DNA of 64,000 nucleotides from Comamonas testosteroni (GTDB lineage Bacteria; Pseudomonadota; Gammaproteobacteria; Burkholderiales; Burkholderiaceae_C): NCBI RefSeq assembly GCF_014076415.1, contig NZ_CP043568.1, positions 2,108,001-2,172,000 of the forward strand. Reading direction: 5' to 3'. The notes under the pieces were generated by a model. It worked only from the letters and a program-made list of their open reading frames with translations, did not search any database and had not been told where the DNA came from. The translations under genes were made by a program, and so were the position numbers. Positions 42,964 to 51,381 of this stretch are shown piece after piece; within the stretch, counting starts at the first letter, position 1; the number at the start of each line of letters is the position of its first letter.

Positions 42964-43572
42964 ATGTCAGAAATATGCGAACCGATAGATCAAATTCCGC
43001 ACTTCACCACCGCTGAAGTTGCGAAAAAGTTAGGAATGGCAGTACGGTCAGTTCAGTTGATGGTTGATCGGGGGGAGCTCGAAGCATGGAAGACACCGGG
43101 TGGCCACCGTCGCATCACCCAAGTCTCTGTCGACGCTTGGCAAGGCCGACAACCTCGCTCAGGCGATCAAGCGCCCGCTCCTGAACTGCGCTCCGAGCCC
43201 AAGCAGCGCATCCTGCTCATCGAGGATTCGGTTCACTTCCAGAACCTCGTGCAATTGCTGATTCAGCGCCACTTCCCAGATGTCGAGCTACATATTGCGC
43301 ACGATGGCATTACTGGCATGGCTTTGTTTGGACAGGTACAGCCTGACGTGATGCTGGTCGATATCCTGCTGCCAGACATTAATGGAGCGGCGTTGATCAC
43401 AGCACTGAAAACGCATGCGCAGTTTGCCCAATGCAAACTGCTGGTCATCACATCAATGGATGAAGTAGAGCGTCAATCGTACGAATTTGCCTTGGACGGA
43501 GTGCCCATACTGCACAAGCCTCGTTTGGTGCAAGACTTTCCAAAGGCCTTGAATGAGCTGCTAGTCTCATGA
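42964..43572 (+). CDS. Response regulator with N-terminal excisionase/MerR-like DNA-binding domain
   Basis: A 202-residue protein. Residues 14-60 form an excisionase-type winged helix (FTTAEVAKKLGMAVRSVQLM, ELEAWKTPGGHRRITQVSVD), followed by a Pro/Ala linker and a receiver at about residues 80-200 (RILLIEDSVHFQNLV, DVMLVDILLPDINGAAL, VITSMD, ILHKPR). DNA-binding domain before the receiver is the reverse of the usual order. It likely regulates one or both sides of this divergent locus. The stop overlaps the next start (ATGA). Confidence 0.88.
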   Translation: MSEICEPIDQIPHFTTAEVAKKLGMAVRSVQLMVDRGELEAWKTPGGHRRITQVSVDAWQGRQPRSGDQAPAPELRSEPKQRILLIEDSVHFQNLVQLLIQRHFPDVELHIAHDGITGMALFGQVQPDVMLVDILLPDINGAALITALKTHAQFAQCKLLVITSMDEVERQSYEFALDGVPILHKPRLVQDFPKALNELLVS

Positions 43573-44321
43573 AGACCCCACCTCCAGTGGTCGTGCTGGT
43601 CGAAGATGACCCTTTGATTAGACGCTTCGTTGAGATAGCGCTCGAAGAGCTTTCACTGGATCTGGTGACATGCACAACTGCGGAAGAAGCTCAGCAGCTC
43701 ATTCCGCTCAGCTCGTGTGCTTTGCTGATTACCGACATGATGTTGCCTGGTGCATCAGGTTTGCAACTCATCGAGTGGCTGCGCAAAACTTCGTTCTCCG
43801 CCTGCCCAGTAGTTGTCTTCAGTGCCGGGCTGGACTATTCAATCACTGAGTACCTTGAACAGCTAAGTGTCCGCCGAGTGCTGCGCAAGCCAGTGTCTGT
43901 CAAGGAATTGGTGACTTGCATCGAGACTGCGCTCAATGCAAATGTCGCACCCTCAGTTATGCATGCGGCAAGGACTTCTAATGTCGGCGACATGCATGTG
44001 GAGGAGTACGCAATCAATACCTATTTTTGCGGCGATCGAGAGTTGTTTATCGAGTACAAGGCCGCTTGCGCGGTTCAGATGTCGACAGATCTCACCCTTG
44101 GCGCTCAGCATCTCTCCTCAAGTGACAGTGCGGGATTGCACCGCTTAGCACACAACCTTAAAAGTGTATTTCGTCTACTCGGACTTGAGACGGCCTCGAA
44201 TACCGCGAGGAATCTTGAGGAAGCCTGCAAAGCCACAGACTGGGAAAAAGTTCAAGCACATTGGCACCTGATCCGAATGGAGATGCAAAGTCTTGCTGCA
44301 TGGGAAAAGCCAGGCGCTTGA
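43569..44321 (+). CDS. Receiver-HPt phosphorelay protein
   Basis: A 250-residue protein: receiver at residues 5-125 (VVLVEDDPLIRRFVEIALEE, ALLITDMMLPGASGLQL, VVVFSAG, VLRKPVS) and a C-terminal histidine phosphotransfer domain (about 150-245) with the acceptor His in LHRLAHNLKSVFRLLG. It can pass phosphate between the kinase and the other receivers. Translationally coupled to the upstream receiver gene. An IS30 remnant begins almost at its stop, so the last few residues may have been altered. Confidence 0.88.
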   Translation: MKTPPPVVVLVEDDPLIRRFVEIALEELSLDLVTCTTAEEAQQLIPLSSCALLITDMMLPGASGLQLIEWLRKTSFSACPVVVFSAGLDYSITEYLEQLSVRRVLRKPVSVKELVTCIETALNANVAPSVMHAARTSNVGDMHVEEYAINTYFCGDRELFIEYKAACAVQMSTDLTLGAQHLSSSDSAGLHRLAHNLKSVFRLLGLETASNTARNLEEACKATDWEKVQAHWHLIRMEMQSLAAWEKPGA

Positions 44322-44322
44322 A

Positions 44323-45217
44323 GCGAGCAGCATCCACCATCAGCCGAGAACTCCTACGCAATGGCGGCAAAACCTGCTACCGAGCTACAAAGGCAGATGA
44401 GGTAGCCTGGCAGCGAGCGCACCGCCCAAAGACGTGCAAGTTGGCCTGCAATCCTGCGTTGGCGTAGATCGTGGCGGGTAAATTGCAGAGTCAATGGTCG
44501 CCCGAGCAAATAGCAGGGTGGCTCAAACGAACTTACCCGGGCGCAAAGGATATGCAGGTGTCTCACGAAGCCATCTATCGCACGCTCTTCGTTCAAACAC
44601 GCGGAGCCTTGAAGAAAGAGCTTCTGGAGCATTTGCGGCGCACCAGAGGAATGCGCCGCTCACGCCATTACACCCAGAAGACCCCCATCCATGGCCGGAT
44701 CGTCGATGCAGTGCCCATTAGCGAGCGCCCAGCCTGCATAGAGGATCGAGCAGTGCCGGGCCATTGGGAGGGCGATCTGTTGTTTGGCGATGCCTACAGC
44801 CAGGTGGCAACGCTGGTAGAGCGCCACACCCGCTACGTAATGTTGGTCAAGCTAGTGGACAAGGACTTGTACACAGTGGCGGCAGCGCTGGCCAGGCATG
44901 CGCAGACCTTGCCGCAAGAGCTCTATCGTTCCTTGACCTGGGATCGAGGATCGGAGATGGCGGGGCACAAACGATTCACTGTGGCCACCGACATCCAGGT
45001 CTACTTCTGCGATCCACAAAACCCATGGCGGCGCGGAGCGAACGAGAACACTAATGGGCTACTCAGACAGTATCTGCCCAAGGGAATCGACATCTCTGGC
45101 TACTCGCAAGATGAATTGGATGCGATTGCGAGAAAATTAAACGAGCGGCCCAGGAAAACCTTGGGGTACAGAACCCCGGCCGAGATGTTTAACGAATGTG
45201 TTGCATCGATCGGTTGA
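44323..45217 (+). pseudogene. IS30-family transposase, 5'-truncated with an internal stop
   Basis: The frame begins without a start in the helix-turn-helix (AASTISRELLRNGGKTCYRA), meets TAG at 44465-44467, then continues IVAGKLQSQWSPEQIAGWLK to the end at 45217. The DDE core is intact: VPGHWEGDLLFGDAYSQVAT, TWDRGSEMAGHKRF, CDPQNPWRRGANENTNGLLR. The first about 40 residues and the left inverted repeat are missing, so the element is dead. It abuts the HPt gene end. Confidence 0.85.
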
Positions 45218-45433
45218 ATCCACAGTCGATTGCTGGCTGACGCGAACGACCGCAAATGGGCGCCTCAGGTTTGTGGCGCTGCCCCAGCAAGTCTTTCGTT
45301 CGGCGGCGGACCACTCACAGCCTGAAACAACCCTTCGCACACATGGAGGTGAGCTTGATGATGGGCACGTACATTGGGGTGCGAAGACTGGGTTAGCCAA
45401 TTTCTTGTTTACCCCTTGGTCCCAGAAAGACTA

Positions 45434-45465
45434 AAGGACTTAGCCCCTTTCGAAGCTAAGTCCTT
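45434..45465 (-). terminator. Terminator of tRNA-Pro
   Basis: AAGGACTTAGC pairs perfectly with GCTAAGTCCTT (11 bp), followed on the minus strand by TTAGTC. Confidence 0.75.
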
Positions 45466-45473
45466 GAATCATT

Positions 45474-45550
45474 TGGTCGGAGCGGCGGGATTCGAACTCG
45501 CGACCCTCTGCTCCCAAAGCAGATGCGCTACCAGGCTGCGCTACGCTCCG
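45474..45550 (-). tRNA. tRNA-Pro (TGG)
   Basis: On the minus strand: acceptor CGGAGCG/CGCTCCG, D-arm GCGCAGCCTGGTAGCGC, anticodon loop TTTGGGA with anticodon TGG, T-arm GGGTTCGAATCCC-like, A73 and encoded CCA. It lies between infA upstream and a strong terminator downstream. Confidence 0.97.
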
Positions 45551-45621
45551 AAGCCTTTATTATAACTACAAAAAATTGCGCATCTTTTGAAAGTGGCGAA
45601 TTTTTGATGATGAGGCGCTAT

Positions 45622-45879
45622 TTATTTTGAACGAGGTGTCGTGGGGGCCGGGCCACGGTTGGCCAGGTGGCGGAAGGTGATACGGCCCTTGGTAAGGTCG
45701 TAGGGCGACATTTCCAAAGACACTTTGTCGCCGGCCAGAATGCGGATGTGGTGCTTGCGCATCTTGCCGCCGGTATAGGCAATCAGTTGGTGACCGTTGT
45801 CCAGCGTGACGCGAAAACGCGAGTCAGGCAGGACTTCCGTCACGGAGCCTTGCATTTCAATCAGTTCTTCCTTGGCCAT
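45622..45879 (-). CDS. infA: Translation initiation factor IF-1
   Basis: An 85-residue OB-fold protein that binds the 30S A site with IF-2 and IF-3. The core is clear: [70 protein letters not shown]. About 13 residues longer than the usual 72 (C-terminal [14 protein letters not shown]), as in a second IF-1 type common in betaproteobacteria. It stands alone, not in a ribosomal-protein operon. A hairpin lies in its leader. Confidence 0.95.
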   Translation of the reverse strand: MAKEELIEMQGSVTEVLPDSRFRVTLDNGHQLIAYTGGKMRKHHIRILAGDKVSLEMSPYDLTKGRITFRHLANRGPAPTTPRSK

Positions 45880-46290
45880 TTGTTCAATCTCTCAGAAAAG
45901 GTCAGTTGCGGCGCTTGCTCGTCATCACCACGGAAAAGGCCTGAGCAGTACAAGTGCTCAGGCCTCAATGTGGCAAGGGCGCTGCGCTGTTTGCGCAGAC
46001 CGAACAAAAGGCCGATATCCAATCAAGCCATGCTGTGAAACAGCATTCAGCTAAACATTGGAATTGTAGCGTCTCGCCTTCGCTTATGCCCTCATAAAGG
46101 GGTAAAGCGTCGCAGCGATGAGACGGGTGCATGGCTCTTTGTCATGACGCTTGCATCATTGAGATATCGTGCCTGGGCGGTGGCCTGGATGGGGTAAAAC
46201 GCCTGTAGCCCTCAAAGATAGCCGCCGCTGTCGTGGTCTTGGCTAGAATCCTGTTCGACAGCTCTATAACTTTGATAGCAAAAATCCATT
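45880..46290. other. Divergent intergenic region between infA and psd, with leader hairpin
   Basis: No gene supported. On the minus (infA) strand a perfect 11-bp stem (45937-45965, AGGCCTGAGCA / TGCTCAGGCCT) is followed by TTTTCC, so it could be an attenuator about 60 bases before the infA start. A short palindrome ATGCTG-N5-CAGCAT lies at 46030-46046. Confidence 0.45.
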
Positions 46291-47154
46291 GTGTCTGATC
46301 GACTTGCCGTACTTTCCCAATATTTCTTGCCCAAGCAGGCGCTGACCGCGCTGATGGGAAAACTGGCGCAAGCCGAGGCCGGCGGATTGACGACGGCGGT
46401 CATTCGCCGCTTTATCCAGCGCTACCGGGTGAACATGGCCGAGGCCGCCAATCCCGATCCTGCCGCCTACAAGACCTTCAATGCCTTTTTCACGCGTGCG
46501 CTCAAGGACGGTGTTCGCCCTCTGGCGCAGGCGGACTGGATTTGCCCTGTAGATGGTGCGATCAGCCAGTTCGGCAGAATCGAAGGCGAGCAGATATTTC
46601 AGGCCAAGGGGCATCAATACAGTGCGACCGCCCTGGTGGGGGGCGATGCGGCTCTGGCCCGTCAGTTCGATAACGGCAGCTTTGCCACGATCTATCTGAG
46701 CCCGCGCGACTATCACCGCATTCATATGCCTTGTGCCGGCAAGCTGCGCAGCATGATCTATGTGCCAGGGGATCTATTCTCGGTGAACCCGGCTACTGCA
46801 CGTGGCGTACCCGGCTTGTTCGCGCGCAACGAGCGCGTGGTCTGCGTGTTCGATAGCGATCATGGGCCATTCGTGCTAGTGCTGGTGGGGGCGACGATCG
46901 TGGGCAGCATGGCAACGGTGTGGCACGGCCTGGTCAACCCGCCGCGCCCAGGCCATATCAAGACCTGGAATTACGATGGTGCCGAAGCGGTGATGCTGGC
47001 TAGAGGCGAAGAGATGGGTCGCTTCCAGCTCGGCTCCACAGTGGTCATGCTGTTTCCACAAGCGGCAGGCCTGCAGTTCAATCCGCAGTGGCAGCCAGCC
47101 GCGCCGGTGCAGCTGGGTCAGGTCATGGGCAATGCACAGATCAAACTGGGCTGA
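46291..47154 (+). CDS. psd: Phosphatidylserine decarboxylase proenzyme
   Basis: A 287-residue enzyme making phosphatidylethanolamine from phosphatidylserine at the inner membrane. GTG 46291 starts the protein. Marks: [41 protein letters not shown] (catalytic His), [13 protein letters not shown] and the self-cleavage motif LGST (residues 247-250), where Ser249 becomes the pyruvoyl group and the chain splits into beta and alpha subunits. Length and motif positions fit the short bacterial form. Confidence 0.95.
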   Translation: MSDRLAVLSQYFLPKQALTALMGKLAQAEAGGLTTAVIRRFIQRYRVNMAEAANPDPAAYKTFNAFFTRALKDGVRPLAQADWICPVDGAISQFGRIEGEQIFQAKGHQYSATALVGGDAALARQFDNGSFATIYLSPRDYHRIHMPCAGKLRSMIYVPGDLFSVNPATARGVPGLFARNERVVCVFDSDHGPFVLVLVGATIVGSMATVWHGLVNPPRPGHIKTWNYDGAEAVMLARGEEMGRFQLGSTVVMLFPQAAGLQFNPQWQPAAPVQLGQVMGNAQIKLG

Positions 47155-47173
47155 TAGCCGGAGGATTCCATAG

Positions 47174-47215
47174 AAAAAGCCGCTGATGCCATGAGCTCGG
47201 CGGCTTTCTTGTTTT
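47174..47215 (+). terminator. Terminator of psd
   Basis: AAAGCCGC pairs with GCGGCTTT across a 16-base loop, followed by CTTGTTTT. Confidence 0.65.
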
Positions 47216-47221
47216 GAGGGA

Positions 47222-47482
47222 TCAAAGAAACCAGGTCAGTGGTTCAGGCCGGCGTTCGGTGGTGAACACCGTGGGTGCAAGACTCAGGCGGTCGGGTTTT
47301 ACCGGGTCGTCTTGACCTCGGAGGTAGACCATCAGTTCGCGTCTGCGCAAGATGACATGGCTGACGATTTCGCGTCGGCCATTCTGAGTGACCTCGGTGC
47401 CGGGGCGAAACAACGGCATATGAAACAGGCCACTGCGTGTGGTGGGCGGCGATGCCGCAACTTCATTGGAGGCGAGCTGCAT
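47222..47482 (-). CDS. Conserved-looking small protein of unknown function
   Basis: An 86-residue protein; ATG 47482 has GGAAAG just upstream. The C-terminal two thirds look folded (MPLFRPGTEVTQNGRREIVS, HVILRRRELMVYLRGQDDPV, SLAPTVFTTER). A shorter start at 47419 (MPLFRP) is possible. No signal peptide or Cys. It lies 75 bases after glnD in the same direction and may be cotranscribed. No family recognised. Confidence 0.55.
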   Translation of the reverse strand: MQLASNEVAASPPTTRSGLFHMPLFRPGTEVTQNGRREIVSHVILRRRELMVYLRGQDDPVKPDRLSLAPTVFTTERRPEPLTWFL

Positions 47483-47556
47483 GGGCTTTCCGTAGTAGTG
47501 GTGACTGCTTATCGGCAGCGAATCATCAAACTAAAGCCCGAATTGCCGGGCCTGAT

Positions 47557-50199
47557 TCAACCGGGCTGGGCCAGGGCCTTGAGCAGCTCGGTCTCCATGC
47601 GCAACTGGCTGTTGTTGTCCTGCAGCTCCGGGCCTTCGATGAGGAAGGTGTCTTCCACGCGCTCGCCCAGGGTGCTGATCTTTGCCAGATGCACGCTGAT
47701 ATGGTGCTGGGCCAGGATGCGGGCAATGATGTAGAGCAGGCCGGCGCGGTCTGACGCGGAGATGGACAGCAGCCAGTGCTGGGCTTTTTCATCGGGGCGC
47801 AGGATGACGCGCGGAGCGAATGGAAAGCTTTTGACGCGGCGCGACAGCCGTCTTTGCGAGGGTGTGGGCAGCGGGCCGCCCCGCAGCAGTGTCTGCGTCA
47901 GATCGCTTTCCACCATGTGCATGAGTTCGCGGTACTGCTCCTGCATGGTGGGTGCGACGACCTGGAAGGTGTCCAGCGCGTAATCGTTGTTGGCCGTGTG
48001 CACGCGCGCATCGAGGATGGAAAATCCGGCCCGGTCGAAGTAGCTGCAGATGCGAGCAAACAGATCGGGCTGGTCGGGTGCATAGACCAGCACTTGCAGG
48101 CCTTCGCCGGCCAGCGACCGCCGGGCGCGCACCACGGGTTTGCCCTGGCCTACATGGCGTGAGAGATGGCGGGTATGCCAGGCGATGTCGGCCGCTTCAT
48201 GGCGCATGAAGTAGCTCACATCCAGTGTCTCCCAGAGTTTCTTGTGGGACTCGAAAGGCTGGGCGGACAGAGCCAATTGCACCAGCGCCTCGCGTTTGCG
48301 GGCTTCGATTTCGGCGGCGGCATCCGGGGCGCGACCACCCAGCACGCGCAGGGTCAGTCGGTAGGTGTCTTCCAGCAGCTTGCCTTTCCAGGCACTCCAG
48401 ACCTTGGGGCTGGTGCCGCGAATGTCGGCCACCGTCAGCAGGTACAAGGCGGTGAGCTTGCGCTCGTTGCCGACGCGTTCGGCAAAGGCGCGAATCACAT
48501 CGGGGTCGGACAAGTCCTGCTTCTGGGCCACCTGGCTCATGGTCAGGTGCTCGCGCACCAGAAACTCGGCCAGCTCCGCATCGGCCTTGTCGATCTGGTG
48601 GGCGCGGCAAAAACGTTTGACCTCGACGGCGCCGATCACGGAGTGATCGCCGCCACGGCCCTTGCCGATATCGTGGAAGAGGGCCGCCAGATAGAGGATC
48701 CAGGGCTTGTCCCAGCCTGCTGCGAGCTGGGAGCAGAACGGATACTCATGCGCATGCTCGGCCATGAAGAAGCGCCGCACATTGCGCAGCACCATCAGGA
48801 TATGCTGGTCCACGGTGTAGACGTGGAACAGATCATGCTGCATCTGCCCCACGATGCGGCGGAAGGGCCAGAGATACCGGCCCAGTACCGAGGTCTGATT
48901 CATCAGCCGGATGGCATGGGTGATGCCGCGCGGCTGCTGCAGGATTTTCATGAAGGTGGCGCGATTGACCGGATCGCGACGGAAAGCACTGTCCATCACA
49001 TCGCGGCTGGCATACAGCGCACGCAGGGTGCGCGTCGACAGACCCGTCAATCCTTCATGCTGCTCATACATGAGAAAGGTTTCGAGAATGGCATGCGGAT
49101 CGCGCTCGTACAGATCGTCGCTGACTACCTCGATGGTGCCGGCCTTCTCGCAGAATCGATCATTGAGCTGAATCAGCTCGTGCGAGCCGGGGTTCAGGCG
49201 TTCCTCGATGCTCATGCGCACGATCTGGCACAGCTGGGTCACCGCCTTGGCGGCCCAGTAATAGTGGCGCATCAGGGTCTCGCCAGCGCGCATGGCCAGC
49301 TTGCGGCCCTCCGGCGTGGTGGAGCGGTAGCCAAAGGCTTCGGCCACGGCGGTCTGCAGGTCAAAGACAAGCCGGTCCTCATGGCGGCCGGCAGCGGCAT
49401 GCAGGCGTGCACGGATCAGGCTGAGCAGGGACTCGTTGGATTCGAGCTGCTGGACCTCGAAATGGGTGATCAGGCCTTGCTCGGCCAGCTCATGCCAGCT
49501 GTTGCCGAAGCCTGCGGCCCTGGCCAGCCAGAGCATGGTGTGCAGATCGCGCAGCCCGCCGGGCGATTCCTTGCAGTTGGGCTCGAGCGAGTAGGGCGTG
49601 AAGTCGTATTTTGCGTGGCGCTGGCGCATCTCCAGCAGCTTGCCTTCGACAAAGGCCTTGGGATCGAGCTGCGCGCGGAACTGCTGCTCGAAGTCGGCAA
49701 ACAAGGCCTTGCTGCCGGTTATGCGGCGTGACTCCAGCATGGCGGTCTGCACCGTCAGGTCCTGTGCAGCTTCCTGCAGGCATTCGGCGATGCTGCGCAC
49801 GCTGGAGCCGATTTCAAGGCCTGCATCCCAGCAACTGCTGATGAACTGTTCGATGTTGCTCGCAAATTCCACAGCTGGCTGTGCACTGCTTTGGGGCAGC
49901 AGCACCAGCACATCGATGTCCGAGTAGGGAAAGAGCTGGGCGCGCCCATAGCCACCCACGGCCAGCAGGGCAGCGCCTTGCGGCATCTGCGCGCGTTGCC
50001 AGAGGGTGCGCAGCAGACCATCGGCCAGTTCACTGAAATGGTGCAGCACTCCGCGCACGCTGCGTCTGCCCAGCGTGGGGTTGCGCAGCAACTCCATCTG
50101 CCGGGCCTTGGCCTCGCGGTATTGCTCGCGCAGGCTCTGTAGCGAGGAGAGGTCGGAGACGTCGGCAGAGTGGGCGTAGGAGTGGGCAGAGGAGGTCAT
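47557..50199 (-). CDS. glnD: [Protein-PII] uridylyltransferase/uridylyl-removing enzyme
   Basis: An 880-residue nitrogen sensor that adds or removes UMP on PII proteins according to glutamine. Domains in order: nucleotidyltransferase ([20 protein letters not shown]), GlnD-type helical linker, HD hydrolase ([15 protein letters not shown]), two C-terminal ACT domains binding glutamine ([40 protein letters not shown]). ATG 50199 is preferred to a TTG at 50223. It follows map in the same direction, the order known from E. coli and many proteobacteria. Confidence 0.96.
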   Translation of the reverse strand: MTSSAHSYAHSADVSDLSSLQSLREQYREAKARQMELLRNPTLGRRSVRGVLHHFSELADGLLRTLWQRAQMPQGAALLAVGGYGRAQLFPYSDIDVLVLLPQSSAQPAVEFASNIEQFISSCWDAGLEIGSSVRSIAECLQEAAQDLTVQTAMLESRRITGSKALFADFEQQFRAQLDPKAFVEGKLLEMRQRHAKYDFTPYSLEPNCKESPGGLRDLHTMLWLARAAGFGNSWHELAEQGLITHFEVQQLESNESLLSLIRARLHAAAGRHEDRLVFDLQTAVAEAFGYRSTTPEGRKLAMRAGETLMRHYYWAAKAVTQLCQIVRMSIEERLNPGSHELIQLNDRFCEKAGTIEVVSDDLYERDPHAILETFLMYEQHEGLTGLSTRTLRALYASRDVMDSAFRRDPVNRATFMKILQQPRGITHAIRLMNQTSVLGRYLWPFRRIVGQMQHDLFHVYTVDQHILMVLRNVRRFFMAEHAHEYPFCSQLAAGWDKPWILYLAALFHDIGKGRGGDHSVIGAVEVKRFCRAHQIDKADAELAEFLVREHLTMSQVAQKQDLSDPDVIRAFAERVGNERKLTALYLLTVADIRGTSPKVWSAWKGKLLEDTYRLTLRVLGGRAPDAAAEIEARKREALVQLALSAQPFESHKKLWETLDVSYFMRHEAADIAWHTRHLSRHVGQGKPVVRARRSLAGEGLQVLVYAPDQPDLFARICSYFDRAGFSILDARVHTANNDYALDTFQVVAPTMQEQYRELMHMVESDLTQTLLRGGPLPTPSQRRLSRRVKSFPFAPRVILRPDEKAQHWLLSISASDRAGLLYIIARILAQHHISVHLAKISTLGERVEDTFLIEGPELQDNNSQLRMETELLKALAQPG

Positions 50200-50334
50200 G
50201 CGCAGTAGAAAAAAGCGTTTCAACAGGGCAAGTGCTTGAGCGTCACCTTAACCCAACTGACTTGGGCTTGAGGCCTGTGATGGCAAAAAGATGAGCGCAT
50301 GGCGCTTGCAGCACAAGGTCTACAAGCAAAAAAT

Positions 50335-50366
50335 ATGCCGCATCCAGCTTTGGCCGGATGCGGCAT
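50335..50366. terminator. Hairpin between map and glnD
   Basis: ATGCCGCATCC pairs with GGATGCGGCAT around CAGCTTTGGCC. On the minus strand it is followed by ATTTTTTGC, so it probably ends part of the map transcripts before glnD. Confidence 0.7.
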
Positions 50367-50389
50367 GCAGATCAGCGGCAGCAGCGCGC

Positions 50390-51202
50390 TCAGGTACGGA
50401 TGGCCGTGATGAAGTCGGGCGGAGTGGGCGAGCCATCGGACCAGGTCAGCACGTCATAGCCAGTCTTGGTGACGGCCAGCATCAGCTCCCACTGGGCTGT
50501 CAGGCTGCGATCCTTGGTGACCACGGTCCAGCCGTCGGGCATGGCCTTGATGTCGCGCTTGCCCAGATTCAGCATGGGCTCGATGGTGAAGACCATGCCT
50601 TCTTCCAGCACCACGCCTTCGCCGGGGCGGCCGTAGTGCAGCACCTGGGGCTCGTCGTGGAACACCTTGCCGATACCGTGGCCGCAGTATTCGCGCACCA
50701 CGGACAGGTTGTTGCTCTCCGCATAGGTCTGGATGGCGTGGCCGATATCGCCCAGCGTGGCACCGGGCTTGACCTGGGCGATGCCCTTCCACATGGCCTC
50801 GAAGGTCAGCTTGGATAGCCGCTTGGCAGCAATCGTGCCTTCGCCGATGATGAACATGCGGCTGTTGTCGCCGAACCAGCCGTCTTCGGTGATGATGGTC
50901 ACGTCGACATTGACGATATCGCCCTTCTTCAAAGGCTTGTCGTTGGGGATGCCGTGGCACACCACATGGTTGACCGAGGTGCAGACATAGGCCGGATAGG
51001 GCGTCATGCCCGGAGGCTGATAGCCCAGGCAGGCCGTCTTGGTGCCTTGCTCGGCCATGCGTTTGGCACAGAGATCATCGATCTGCTGGGTGGTGATGCC
51101 GGGTTTGATGTGGGGGGTGATGTAGTCCAGCACATCCGAAGCAAAGCGGCCTGCAACGCGCATGCGCTCGATGTCTTCGGGGGTCTTCAGTGTGATGCTC
51201 AT
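50390..51202 (-). CDS. map: Methionine aminopeptidase, type I
   Basis: A 270-residue metalloenzyme that removes initiator Met. Marks: ERMRVAGRFASDVLDYITPH, CTSVNHVVCHGIPNDKPLKK, metal ligands in NVDVTIITEDGWFGDNSRMF (two Asp), YCGHGIGKVFHDEPQVLHYG (His) and VFTIEPMLNLG (Glu) plus Glu/Gln in SLTAQWELML, where the final acidic ligand appears in WE. Full length for type Ia. Upstream of glnD; its promoter faces away from purL. Confidence 0.96.
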   Translation of the reverse strand: MSITLKTPEDIERMRVAGRFASDVLDYITPHIKPGITTQQIDDLCAKRMAEQGTKTACLGYQPPGMTPYPAYVCTSVNHVVCHGIPNDKPLKKGDIVNVDVTIITEDGWFGDNSRMFIIGEGTIAAKRLSKLTFEAMWKGIAQVKPGATLGDIGHAIQTYAESNNLSVVREYCGHGIGKVFHDEPQVLHYGRPGEGVVLEEGMVFTIEPMLNLGKRDIKAMPDGWTVVTKDRSLTAQWELMLAVTKTGYDVLTWSDGSPTPPDFITAIRT

Positions 51203-51381
51203 GGCCGCAATTATCCCATTGCGCGCTTGAACATGCAGGGCTTGTGGGTGTGAGCATTCGGACTAACCCCGAGGCACGGTAAAATCCGAGGCTCACCGAA
51301 TTCAGCGCTTTGGCCCGGTCCTCTCAGGCAGAGGATTGGCCAGGACGCTTTTCAACAGCCTTCACATAAACAGGCCGCCAC

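Noticed and set aside
44471..45217. IS30 transposase as an intact 248-residue gene
   Set aside because: The frame continues upstream across a TAG into helix-turn-helix sequence, and the N-terminus is cut off; it is a pseudogene.
51290..51381. Possible purine riboswitch in the purL leader
   Set aside because: A short stem (CCTCT/AGAGG) is present, but nothing resembling the purine or PRPP aptamer core.
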